The position numbers were made by a program, and so were the translations under genes. From JAICIG01 sp035532215 (GTDB lineage Bacteria; Planctomycetota; Planctomycetia; Pirellulales; JAICIG01), in assembly GCA_035532215.1 (NCBI GenBank), contig DATKRK010000333.1, forward strand, positions 1 to 12,747: 12,747 nucleotides of DNA, read 5' to 3'. The notes under the pieces were generated by a model. It did no database searches, had not been told where the DNA came from, and worked only from the letters and a program-made list of their open reading frames with translations. Each line of letters starts with the position of its first letter. The first letter of the stretch is position 1. Positions 5,445-12,747 of the stretch are shown here, in pieces.

Positions 5445-7837
5445 ACGACGCCCTGCGCACCGACGACGATCGCATCGAGGCCCTGGTGGCCGAAGCCGCC
5501 GACGCCTACCTGGAGTGCGTCGACCGCGGCGAACGGCCGGACGTAGTCGAGTTCGCCAGCCGCTATCCGGCCATCGCCCGCATCTTGCGCGATTTGCTGC
5601 CCGCCGTCTGCTCGATCCACGATTCCAGCGCGGGCGTCGCTCCTCCGGCGCCCGCGGCGTTGAGCAGTCCCGAAATCGACGGTCGACTGGGCGACTTCCG
5701 GCTGCAGCGCGAAGTGGGCCGCGGCGGCATGGGCGTCGTTTACGAGGCCGTGCAGATTTCGCTGGGCCGCCGCGTGGCATTGAAAGTCTTGCCGATGGCC
5801 GCGGCGCTCGACCCGCGGCAGTTGCAGCGGTTCCGGCTGGAGGCCCAGGCCGCCGCCCACCTGCACCATTCGCACATCGTGCCGATCTACTCGGTCGGCT
5901 GCGAGCGGGGCGTGTACTACTACGCCATGCAGTTCATCGAAGGGCGCACCTTGGCCGAGGTGATCGACCAGCGCCGGCGGCAATCGTCCAAGCTCGGCCG
6001 CGGGCGCCTCGACGATTGCTCGGCGACGACCGACATGCCCGGCGCCTGCGATTGGCCGGCGAACGCCCGAGCGGTTGAAACCTGTCCCAACGCCCGGGCG
6101 ACCGCCGCCACGGTGTCGCTGGAGCCTGGGCCGCTGGAGCAAGATCGCACGCATCTACGATCCGCGGCCTTGTTGGGCATCCAGGCCGCCGCAGCGCTCG
6201 AACACGCTCACACGATGGGCGTGATCCATCGCGACATCAAGCCGGCGAATCTGCTGTTGGACGTCGAGAGCAATCTCTACGTCACCGACTTCGGCCTGGC
6301 CCGGCTGCAAGACTCGCCGGGCATTACGCTGACCGGCGACGTGGCCGGCACGCTCCGCTACATGAGCCCCGAGCAGGCGCTGGCGCAGCACGGCCTGGTC
6401 GACCATCGCACCGACATTTATTCCTTGGGCGTCACGCTCTACGAGCTGCTGACCTTGACGCCGGCCTTCGACGCGCCGAACCGGCACGCCATCTTGCGGC
6501 AAATCTCGCAAGACGAGCCGGTCGCCCCGCGAAAGCGAAACCCGGCGATTCCGCTCGACTTGGAAACGATCATCCTCAAGGCGATGGCCAAGGAGCCCGA
6601 GCGGCGCTACGCCACGGCCAAGGCGCTGGCCGACGACCTGCAGCGGTTCCTGGAGCACCGCCCGATTCAGGCCCGCCGCCCGACCTTGGTGGAAAGCGCT
6701 GCGAAATGGTCGCGGCGGCATCGGGGGCTGGTTGCCGCGGGCGTCGGAACGTTGCTCGTGGCGACGCTCGGCTTAGCCGTCAGCACGGCGCTGATCGCCC
6801 GCGAACAATGGAAGACTCAAACGGCGTACGACCAGCTTTCCGCCGAGCAACAGCGGACGCGCGCCGCCTTCGACGCCGAAGCGAAGCAGCGGGCCAACGC
6901 CGAGAAAAGCTTCCGCCAGGCGCGGCAAATCGTGGATTTCTTCATCGAAGTCGGCGAGCAGGAACTGGCCGACAAACCCGAGTTGCAAGATTTGCGGCGG
7001 GTGCTGCTGGCGTCGGCGCTCGATTATTACCAGGACTTCATCGAGCAAGCCCGCGACGATTCTTCGCTGCAATCGCAACTCAGCCAAACGCATCTGCACG
7101 TGGCCTCGATCCTGGAAGAGATCGGCACGCAGGCCGAAGCGCTGGCGGCGCTGGAACGGGCTAGGCAGTTGCAAGAGCGGTTGGTTCGCAGCCACCCCAC
7201 GGCGCCGGAATTCCAACGCGGGTTACGAACCGTCTATCGGCGGTTTGGGGCGCTGCGCGGCGGCCGAGAGCTGTTTCTGCTGTCGAACGATTCGGTGCAG
7301 GCAGACTTGCAGCTTGCGTCCGAGCAAATCGAGGCCATCGCCCAACTGCAGCACAAACGCGACGCGTGCTTCGACGGCCACTGCGATCTGCATCCGGAGG
7401 AGTTCGAGGCGAAGTTCGACGAGCTGCGCATGCAAGAACAGGCCCTGGCCGATCTGCTGACCGTCGAGCAGCAGACTCGCTTGAAGCAGATCGGCTTGCA
7501 ACAGCGCGGCCGCTTTCCGTTCACCGACCCGGAAATCGTCGGGGCGTTGGGGCTATCGCCCGAGCAGCAAGAAGCGATTCGCCAATTGAAGGAAGAAACC
7601 ATTCGAACCAGCTATCGCTTGGGCGAGGAGGAACGGAAGCAAATCAAGCAGGCTTGGTCGAAGACCTGGCAGAACATGCTGGGCGTGTTGAAAGACGAGC
7701 AAGCGGCGCGTTGGAAAGAACTGATCGGCGAGCCGTTTGACGGGGAATTGCGTCCGTCGCGCGGGGGACCGCCGGGGCGCGGCGGGCCGCATGGCGGTCC
7801 GCCTCCGCACGACGGGCCGCGGCCTGGACGCGGATGA
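5441..7837 (+). CDS. Transmembrane Ser/Thr protein kinase with LTxxQ-like (CpxP/Spy/ZraP-type) outer domain
   Basis: 798 residues. Residues 8-65 resemble the N-terminal region common in planctomycete kinases (DRGERPDVVEFASRYP). The catalytic domain has a glycine loop at 93-98 (GRGGMG), Lys115 (VALK), HRD at 263-265, Asn270, DFG at 283-285 and MSPEQ in the activation segment, so it should be active. An insert of about 50 residues (roughly 182-235, with Cys193, Cys203 and Cys215) precedes the HRD helix. A single membrane span lies near 430-452, followed by a helical/coiled region with one TPR-like segment. The outer C-terminal domain carries LASEQ (625), LTVEQ (673), LSPEQ (705) and LKDEQ (750), and a C-x3-H-C-x2-H cluster (Cys643, His647, Cys648, His651). 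A Gly/Pro/His tail (771-798) ends the protein. Coupling to the sigma gene suggests it controls that factor. Sensing of envelope stress or metal is inference. Confidence 0.92.
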   Translation: MNDALRTDDDRIEALVAEAADAYLECVDRGERPDVVEFASRYPAIARILRDLLPAVCSIHDSSAGVAPPAPAALSSPEIDGRLGDFRLQREVGRGGMGVVYEAVQISLGRRVALKVLPMAAALDPRQLQRFRLEAQAAAHLHHSHIVPIYSVGCERGVYYYAMQFIEGRTLAEVIDQRRRQSSKLGRGRLDDCSATTDMPGACDWPANARAVETCPNARATAATVSLEPGPLEQDRTHLRSAALLGIQAAAALEHAHTMGVIHRDIKPANLLLDVESNLYVTDFGLARLQDSPGITLTGDVAGTLRYMSPEQALAQHGLVDHRTDIYSLGVTLYELLTLTPAFDAPNRHAILRQISQDEPVAPRKRNPAIPLDLETIILKAMAKEPERRYATAKALADDLQRFLEHRPIQARRPTLVESAAKWSRRHRGLVAAGVGTLLVATLGLAVSTALIAREQWKTQTAYDQLSAEQQRTRAAFDAEAKQRANAEKSFRQARQIVDFFIEVGEQELADKPELQDLRRVLLASALDYYQDFIEQARDDSSLQSQLSQTHLHVASILEEIGTQAEALAALERARQLQERLVRSHPTAPEFQRGLRTVYRRFGALRGGRELFLLSNDSVQADLQLASEQIEAIAQLQHKRDACFDGHCDLHPEEFEAKFDELRMQEQALADLLTVEQQTRLKQIGLQQRGRFPFTDPEIVGALGLSPEQQEAIRQLKEETIRTSYRLGEEERKQIKQAWSKTWQNMLGVLKDEQAARWKELIGEPFDGELRPSRGGPPGRGGPHGGPPPHDGPRPGRG

Positions 7838-8000
7838 AACGGATGGCGGACAATTCGGATGAGAGGCGCGCGATGGCGCAGAAGTGCTGCAGATAACAAT
7901 GAAGAGTTTCGGTCGCTGGGGCTTGTCGGCGAGCGCGGCGGCAAGCGCGACCGAATTGGCGGCGTTGAGTTCTTGATCGTGAATTGAAGGAGTCGAAAGG

Positions 8001-9383
8001 ATGAGAAAGTTGCTTGGTTGGAACGTGGCCTTCGCAGCGGCGGCGTTGATGCTGTCGAGTGCGTTGGCAAGGGCCGACGAGGCGGAAAGGGCGAACGACA
8101 GCGATCGCCCCGACGCGCCTCGCTCGGCCGAGCGCAGACGAGCGCAATTTGGCTTTCCCGGCTGGGGCGGTCCGGCCCGCAATGCGGGGCGTCCGCGGCG
8201 GCCCGCTGACGAGGGCGATCGGGCGGACGCGCCCCCAGACGCCGACCGGCCGCGGGAAGACGGCGATCGGCCGCGGGAAGATGGCGATCGCGGCGGCGAA
8301 GAAAGACGCGGCCCGGGGTTCGGCGGCGGCGGTTTTGGCGGGCGAGGTTTCGGCGGCGCAGGCTTCGGAGGTCCCGGTTTTCGCGGTGCAGCCTTTGGCG
8401 GGCGCGGCTTCGGGGGCCCGGGCATGGGCGGCCCCCAACGTCGCGGGTTCGCCTTTGCCTCCCAACAAGCGGAACGCCATCACGGACAGGAAGGCGGCGA
8501 AGAGCATCCCGAAGAGGCCGCCGGGCATTGGCCGCCTGAGGGTCAGCACGGACCGCACGAGATGACAGAGCATCGCGGTCCTCCGCACGCTCCGCCGTTT
8601 GCCCGCTTCGCAGGCCGGCAAATGCACGATTGGCGCGGCGGCCATGCAGGACATCGCGGTCCACGGTTCGCTCATGGCATGCTCGCTCATGGAGAACATC
8701 GCGGCGGTCCTCACGGTCCGCAGCATGCCTTTGCCGGGCATCGCGGCGGCCCGCACGAGCACATGGGGCATCATCCGCAGGGACCTGGCTGGCGCGGCGG
8801 TCAACATGCCTCGGGCCGTCATCACGGGCGGCCTCATCATCGGCCGGGTCGACATCACGCCGGCCCGCCGCACGGGCGCCGCGGCTGGGATCCATGCGGC
8901 CATGCGCATCCCGGACCGCGACATGGCGGGCATCATGCGCATGATGGCCATCGCGGACCGCAGGGCGGCTTCGGGCATCATCCGGGCGGACCTGGTTGGC
9001 GCGGCGGACATCACGGGCACGGTCCGCATCACGGCCACGGCGGCGGCATGCACGCTTTCGCAGGCCATCGCGGCGGTCCGTTCTCCGGGTTCCATCGGCT
9101 GCCAGGCGGCGATGAATGGCGCGGTCCGCATGGGCCTCGCCCCGGCTTCGGTTTTCCACACGCCGGGCCGGAACGTCGTCCGCCGATGCAGTTTGGCCAA
9201 GGCCCCGGGCCTCGCGGTCCGATGATGACGGCGGTTTCGCATCGCCGTCCGGCGCCGGCGCCCGAGCATTTCCAGCGCCACGACGATCGCTCGCACGACG
9301 CCGGGCGTTCGTCGCTCGAAGATCGGCTGGACCGGCTGGCCGGTGAATTAGAGGAGCTGCGCCGGGAAATCCGGCGCCAATAG
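8001..9383 (+). CDS. Secreted His/Gly/Pro-rich low-complexity protein
   Basis: 460 residues. It has a Sec signal peptide (1-25, likely cut ARA|DE), an acidic/Arg-rich part, a GFGG/FGG repeat region (about 104-147), a long His/Gly/Pro region (about 160-400) and a C-terminal amphipathic coil (LEDRLDRLAGELEELRREI). The His region has about 49 His in 225 residues and only one Cys, in WDPCGH. AAGGAG lies 8 bases before the ATG. Internal repeats include DRPREDG twice, HAFAGHRGGP twice and two copies of GHHPxGPGWRGGxH. It follows the kinase by 163 bases, and a strong terminator follows it. The composition suggests binding of Zn, Ni or Cu, or a matrix role; neither is shown. Long antisense frames overlap it, but they lack a signal peptide, ribosome site and sensible composition. 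Confidence 0.8.
   Translation: MRKLLGWNVAFAAAALMLSSALARADEAERANDSDRPDAPRSAERRRAQFGFPGWGGPARNAGRPRRPADEGDRADAPPDADRPREDGDRPREDGDRGGEERRGPGFGGGGFGGRGFGGAGFGGPGFRGAAFGGRGFGGPGMGGPQRRGFAFASQQAERHHGQEGGEEHPEEAAGHWPPEGQHGPHEMTEHRGPPHAPPFARFAGRQMHDWRGGHAGHRGPRFAHGMLAHGEHRGGPHGPQHAFAGHRGGPHEHMGHHPQGPGWRGGQHASGRHHGRPHHRPGRHHAGPPHGRRGWDPCGHAHPGPRHGGHHAHDGHRGPQGGFGHHPGGPGWRGGHHGHGPHHGHGGGMHAFAGHRGGPFSGFHRLPGGDEWRGPHGPRPGFGFPHAGPERRPPMQFGQGPGPRGPMMTAVSHRRPAPAPEHFQRHDDRSHDAGRSSLEDRLDRLAGELEELRREIRRQ
8244..8285 (+). repeat. Tandem 21-base repeat, two units
   Basis: Two adjacent 21-base units (8244-8264 and 8265-8285) differ at only two positions and encode DRPREDG twice within the His/Gly-rich gene. This is a recent in-frame duplication. 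Confidence 0.85.
8766..9007 (+). repeat. Two dispersed 35-base repeats inside the His-rich gene
   Basis: 8766-8800 and 8973-9007 match at 31 of 35 bases and encode GHHPQGPGWRGG and GHHPGGPGWRGG. A second pair, 8724-8753 and 9051-9080, both encode HAFAGHRGGP. The His region appears to have grown by internal duplication. Confidence 0.75.
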
Positions 9384-9402
9384 GCATGCCGCGCCATGCC
9401 GA

Positions 9403-9447
9403 GGCGTCCGGTCCGCCGCCCTTGCGGGTCGGACGCCGTCTTTTTTT
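9403..9447 (+). terminator. Rho-independent terminator of the sigma-kinase-His-rich operon
   Basis: Perfect 8-base arms GGCGTCCG (9403-9410) and CGGACGCC (9430-9437) enclose a smaller CCGC-CCTT-GCGG hairpin and are followed closely by a run of seven T (9441-9447). It lies 20 bases after the His-rich gene. Confidence 0.88.
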
Positions 9448-9501
9448 GCCCCTGTTACATTACGCCTCTTCGCTCTTGGGTATCACGAGTTGGTCCGTAG
9501 C

Positions 9502-10563
9502 ATGACGTCGATTCACTTTTACAAGCTCGCACTGTTGTCGCTCGTCGTTGTCGCTTGCACTATTAACCTTGGGTCGGTCTCGCGGCTGCTCGGCCAGCAA
9601 CCGGCGGCGCCGGCCCCCGAGCAGGTCGAACCATCGCAGGGTGATCCATCGCAGGCCGCCGCCGAACAGGCCGTCAAGGCCTTGATCGAAGCCCTCAAGG
9701 ACGACGCGGCGGAAGTTCGCCAAACCTCCGCGATCTCGCTGGGCCGCATGGGCGACGCCGCGCGAAGCGCGGTGCCGGCGCTGGGCGAGGCGCTCAAAGA
9801 CGCCGACGTCGACGTGCGCGGCGCCGCGGCAGTCACGCTCGGCTTGATCGGCGCATCGGCCGCGCCCGCCGTGCCCGCGTTGATCGAACTGCTCAAAGAC
9901 GACGACCGCGACGTGCGCGGCGCGGCGGCCCTGGCCCTGGCGCGGATCGGCAAGCCCGCCCAGGGCGCCGTGGCGCCGCTCGACGAATTGGCCAAGGACG
10001 ACGATCGCTTTCTGCAAATCTACGCCCGGTGTGCGCTGGCGGCGCTCAGCGACGACGCGGAACCGCACGTCGACGTGCTCCGCAGCCTGACGGGCGACGA
10101 CGCCGCCGACGTGCGCAGCGCCGCCATCCAGGCTTTGGCCGAGTTGGGGCCGCGGGCCAAAGACGCCGTGCCGCAACTGGCCGCCGCACTCGACGACAAG
10201 CACGTCGAAATTCGCGAGGCCGCGCTGACGGCGCTCGCCGAGATCGGCTTGGCCTCCGAACAAGCTGTCGCCGCGGCGGCCGGGGCGCTCGAGGATCAGG
10301 ACGCGGGCATCCGCTCGCTGGCCGCCATGGTGCTTGCCGAATTCGGCCCGGATGCCGCCGATGCCGTACCGGCGTTGATCGCCGCCAGCCAGGACGACGA
10401 CGTTGAAGTTCGCGGCGCCGCCGTGTACGCGCTGGGAGAAGTCGGCGCGGCGGCCCGAGTTGCCGTTGGGCGATTGGCTCAAGCGCTCAAAGACTCCGAC
10501 GCCGACGTGCGCCAAGCCGCCGCACTGGCCTTGGGAAAAATCGAGAGCGCCGACGCCGAGTAA
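9502..10563 (+). CDS. Exported HEAT-repeat (PBS-lyase-type) protein
   Basis: 353 residues from the ATG at 9502; a TTG at 9490 would add four. I prefer the ATG because the export signal follows directly: FYKLALLSLVVVAC gives a short hydrophobic core and a loose lipobox (VVAC, Cys19), so it may be a lipoprotein. After a Pro/Gln/Ala linker there are eight full HEAT repeats of about 33 residues and a partial ninth. Each has the pattern ALKDDDxDVRxAAAxALGxIG...AVPALIE. The fourth repeat (FLQIYARCALAAL) is divergent. HEAT arrays form a curved solenoid for protein contacts, and no catalytic residues are visible. No strong ribosome site or promoter is evident, but the strong terminator upstream implies separate transcription. 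Confidence 0.88.
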   Translation: MTSIHFYKLALLSLVVVACTINLGSVSRLLGQQPAAPAPEQVEPSQGDPSQAAAEQAVKALIEALKDDAAEVRQTSAISLGRMGDAARSAVPALGEALKDADVDVRGAAAVTLGLIGASAAPAVPALIELLKDDDRDVRGAAALALARIGKPAQGAVAPLDELAKDDDRFLQIYARCALAALSDDAEPHVDVLRSLTGDDAADVRSAAIQALAELGPRAKDAVPQLAAALDDKHVEIREAALTALAEIGLASEQAVAAAAGALEDQDAGIRSLAAMVLAEFGPDAADAVPALIAASQDDDVEVRGAAVYALGEVGAAARVAVGRLAQALKDSDADVRQAAALALGKIESADAE

Positions 10564-10566
10564 ACG

Positions 10567-10585
10567 GCGGCTCGATATACGCCGC
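10567..10585. terminator. Weak bidirectional hairpin between convergent genes
   Basis: GCGGC (10567-10571) and GCCGC (10581-10585) pair across a 9-base loop in the 24-base gap between the stops of the HEAT-repeat gene and the sulfatase gene. Only short T runs follow on either strand, so it may be a weak terminator for both. Confidence 0.3.
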
Positions 10586-10587
10586 TT

Positions 10588-12081
10588 TCAGCGAAACGCA
10601 GGCGCGACCATCTCTGCGCCGAGCTTTTGCCAGACGCCGAGAAGTTTCTGTCGTCGCTCAGGCTCGGCGTCGGCCAGGTTTCGCGTCTCGCCGACGTCGT
10701 GCGCGAGATCGTAGAGTTCCCAATCGCCGTCCGTCTTGCCGCGGCCGTGCCGCAGCAGCTTCCAGTCGCCCGAGCGCAAGGCCGTGTTTCGCCCCTGGCG
10801 CCAATAGAGCATCTCGTGCGGCCGGCCCGATGCCTTGCCCGTCAGATAAGGCATCAGGTTCACGCCGTCGAGCGTTCGACCTTGCCGCGGCTTGGCGCCG
10901 GCGACCGCGGCGGCCGTGGCAAAGATATCGGTCGAGGAAACGGGCTCGTCGTAAACCGCGGCCGCTGGCAAGCGGCCCGGCCAGCGGACCATGAACGGCA
11001 CGCGGACGCCGCCTTCGTAGACGCTCCCTTTTTCGCCGCGCAGCGGTTTGTTGCTGCTGGTCAGTTCGCGCGTCGGCCCGCCATTGTCGCTCAAGAAGAA
11101 CACCAGCGTGTCGTTTTCCAGGCCGGCGGATTCGAGCTTGGCCAGGATGGCGCCCACGCCGTCGTCGAGATTGGCCAGCATCGCCGCGAAGATGCGGCGG
11201 TGAACGTCGTCGATCGAGGCGAATTTCTTGAAATAGGCGTCGGCGCCTTGCAGCGGGCTGTGAACCGCATTGTAAGCCACGTAGAGAAAAAACGGCTTGT
11301 CGCGCTGGCGATCGATGAAGTCGACCGCTTCGCGCGTGAAGGCGTCGGTCAGGTAGGCCGCCTCGGCCTCCGGCTGGCCGTCGCGGACGAGAGGGTTGTT
11401 CGCGTCGTATTCCGGCTCGTTGCCGCCCATCTGCGTCGAGTAGGTCACGTCGCCGAAGGTGCGGCGCCCCAAGCCGCCGCCGGGCAGCGTGCGGCGGCGG
11501 AGCATCGTGGCGAGGCCCGACCACGGCGCCGGCGCGTAGAAGTGCCCCTCGTGCATGAAGCCGAAGAACGAATCGAAGCCGCGGCGCTGCGGATGATATT
11601 TCGCCGCGCCGCCCAGATGCCACTTGCCGATCGCGCCGGTCACGTAGCCCGCGTCGCGCAGCACGTCGGCCAGCGTCGTCTCGCCCAGCGGCAGGCCGTA
11701 CTCCGGCTCTTCGTTCCTGGCGCCGATCGGATTGAACTCATGGCCGAAACGCGTGCCGTACCGCCCGGTGAGCAACCCGGCCCGCGAAGGGCTGCAATTC
11801 GGACCGGTCACGTAGCCCGCCGTGAATCGCACGCCGGCGGCGGCGATCGAATCGATATGAGGCGTGGGAATCTGCCGATTGCCCTGGCAGCCCAATTCGC
11901 CGTAGCCGAGATCGTCGGCAAGAATGACGACGACGTTCGGGCTCCGCGCAGAGTCGGCGCCAAACACGGCGTTTTCCATGGAAAGCGCCCAGCAACCTGC
12001 TGCTGAAACAACGAGGAGCGCAGCTACTCTGCGCAGGATCCCGGGTTGCGGAACCTGTGCATATCGCCTTCGTATCTTCAT
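10588..12081 (-). CDS. Type I (formylglycine) sulfatase, arylsulfatase/S1-like
   Basis: 497 residues, hydrolysing a sulfate ester of unknown substrate. The nucleophile motif is C96-S-P-S-R100, in which Cys96 is converted to formylglycine by a separate enzyme. Other active-site residues are Asp56-Asp57 (ILADDLGYG), Lys153 and His155 (GKWHLG), His274 (NAVHSP), Asp332-Asn333 (SDNGG) and Lys345 (SNKPLRGEKG), so it should be active. The N terminus is basic, then hydrophobic (about 19-33), with a possible cut after FGA near residue 42, so it is probably exported. Cys30 gives only a poor lipobox. GAGGA lies 5 bases before the ATG at 12081. It follows the dehydrogenase gene by 15 bases on the same strand, probably one operon. 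Sulfatases are abundant in planctomycetes, where many act on sulfated polysaccharides; this role is inferred. Confidence 0.94.
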   Translation of the reverse strand: MKIRRRYAQVPQPGILRRVAALLVVSAAGCWALSMENAVFGADSARSPNVVVILADDLGYGELGCQGNRQIPTPHIDSIAAAGVRFTAGYVTGPNCSPSRAGLLTGRYGTRFGHEFNPIGARNEEPEYGLPLGETTLADVLRDAGYVTGAIGKWHLGGAAKYHPQRRGFDSFFGFMHEGHFYAPAPWSGLATMLRRRTLPGGGLGRRTFGDVTYSTQMGGNEPEYDANNPLVRDGQPEAEAAYLTDAFTREAVDFIDRQRDKPFFLYVAYNAVHSPLQGADAYFKKFASIDDVHRRIFAAMLANLDDGVGAILAKLESAGLENDTLVFFLSDNGGPTRELTSSNKPLRGEKGSVYEGGVRVPFMVRWPGRLPAAAVYDEPVSSTDIFATAAAVAGAKPRQGRTLDGVNLMPYLTGKASGRPHEMLYWRQGRNTALRSGDWKLLRHGRGKTDGDWELYDLAHDVGETRNLADAEPERRQKLLGVWQKLGAEMVAPAFR

Positions 12082-12096
12082 CCGATTCCTCGGCCG

Positions 12097-12747
12097 CTAC
12101 GCGTAATCTTGGCTGGTCGGCTTGATGACCAACTCGGGGATGTGAGCCCGCGGCGGCAGCTTGGCGATCATCACCACGGCGGCGGCCACGTCTTCGGGCT
12201 GCAAGATGCGGGCCCGGTGCTCGGCGCTGACCGGCACGGGGCGGTGGTCCAGAATCGGCGTTTCCACTTCGCCCGGATAGATGTTCGTCACGCGGATGCC
12301 GTCTTCGGCCACTTCGCGAGCCGCCGTGACGCCCAGGGCCGTCATGGCGAACTTCGAGGCCGTGTAACCGATGCCGCCCAGCAGGCTCGAACGCTTGCCG
12401 GCGATCGACGAGATGTTGACGATCAGCCCGTCGCGACGCTCGCGCATCTCGGGCAGCACGGCCCGCAGGCAGTAGAAGGCGCCGCTCGCGTTGACGCGCA
12501 GCATGTATTCCCAGTCTTCCGGCGAGAGTTCCTTGAGCGTGCGGCGGACCACGTTCACGCCAGCGCTATTGACCAGAATGTCGAGCGGGCCCAATTCCGC
12601 CTTGCTCCAACGAAACAACTCCTCGACGCTTTTCGAATCGCCCACGTCGGCCGCGTGCGTCAACAGCGGCGGCTGCCCCTTGTAACGGGCGGCGGCTTCG
12701 CGCAACTTGTCCTCGCGGCGGCCGGCGATCGCCACGCGGCAGCCTTC
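12097..12747 (-). CDS. Short-chain dehydrogenase/reductase (SDR), 5' end outside window
   Basis: 216 visible residues of a classical SDR; about 25 N-terminal residues, including the TGxxxGxG nucleotide loop, lie beyond the window. The frame is open to base 12747 and begins EGCRVAIAGRRED, which fits the second beta strand. The GTG at 12735 is internal and not the start. Visible motifs, counted from that GTG, are NSAG (56-59), NISS (107-110), the catalytic Y124-TAS-K128 and the IYPGEVETP loop. The arginines in AGRRED suggest NADP(H) preference. The C terminus PELVIKPTSQDYA is typical of an SDR subgroup close to FabG/YdfG-like oxidoreductases. The substrate is unknown. It probably leads an operon with the sulfatase. 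Confidence 0.9.
   Translation of the reverse strand, partial: EGCRVAIAGRREDKLREAAARYKGQPPLLTHAADVGDSKSVEELFRWSKAELGPLDILVNSAGVNVVRRTLKELSPEDWEYMLRVNASGAFYCLRAVLPEMRERRDGLIVNISSIAGKRSSLLGGIGYTASKFAMTALGVTAAREVAEDGIRVTNIYPGEVETPILDHRPVPVSAEHRARILQPEDVAAAVVMIAKLPPRAHIPELVIKPTSQDYA

Noticed and set aside
7899..7976. 25-codon open frame between the kinase and His-rich genes (MKSFGRWGLS...)
   Set aside because: Starts with a plausible leader-like sequence but has no ribosome site, and by length it is easily expected by chance.
7612..9387. Long minus-strand open frames (591 and 550 codons) opposite the His-rich gene
   Set aside because: They run antisense across both the kinase end and the His-rich gene, have Arg/Ala/Pro-scrambled composition, no ribosome site and no domain. 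The plus-strand gene has a signal peptide, ribosome site and terminator.
9460..10515. 351-codon minus-strand open frame
   Set aside because: Antisense shadow of the HEAT-repeat gene; its apparent repetitiveness only mirrors the HEAT repeats.
10627..12006. 459-codon plus-strand open frame
   Set aside because: Exact antisense shadow of the sulfatase, whose catalytic motifs are complete on the minus strand.
1..12747. tRNA, rRNA, CRISPR array, transposase or phage genes
   Set aside because: Looked for and not seen; there are no regular spaced direct repeats and no recognisable mobile-element protein.

Overview
The window looks like chromosomal DNA of a GC-rich planctomycete (Pirellulales-like). 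This is inferred from gene content: an ECF sigma factor of the planctomycete type overlapping a membrane Ser/Thr kinase, a BlaI/M56 regulator pair whose M56 member lacks a penicillin-binding domain, an FGly-type sulfatase, a HEAT-repeat exported protein, and low-complexity secreted proteins. High GC and strong third-position bias create many long antisense open frames, which I treated as shadows.

Layout. 1-747 (+): the 3' part of a Gly/Tyr-rich protein. 759-1172 (-): a poorly supported, perhaps decayed hypothetical gene. 1173-1896: about 720 bases without a convincing gene, ending in a promoter with two matching operators. 1897-3713 (+): BlaI-type repressor and M56 membrane metallopeptidase in a 4-base-overlap operon. 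3736-4389 (-): Tat-exported intradiol ring-cleavage dioxygenase. 4390-4817: divergent control region with two outward promoters and a 60-base inverted duplication lying in both 5' leaders. 4818-9447 (+): ECF sigma factor, Ser/Thr kinase (4-base overlap) and a secreted His/Gly-rich protein, closed by a strong terminator. 9502-10563 (+): exported HEAT-repeat protein. 10588-12081 (-): sulfatase. 12097-12747 (-): short-chain dehydrogenase cut by the window end and probably co-transcribed with the sulfatase.

How the genes may work together. The most interesting unit is 4440-9447. The kinase has a cytoplasmic catalytic domain and one membrane span. Its outer half carries four LTxxQ-like motifs (CpxP/Spy/ZraP style) and a compact C-x3-H-C-x2-H site holding the only two cysteines of that half. 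It lies between an ECF sigma factor and a secreted protein with roughly one histidine in five residues over about 225 residues. A plausible but untested reading is an envelope-stress or metal-sensing switch in which the kinase acts on the sigma factor. The dioxygenase on the other side shares the duplicated leader and may be controlled in the same way. The BlaI/M56 pair is a second, self-contained signal-transduction unit with its own operators.
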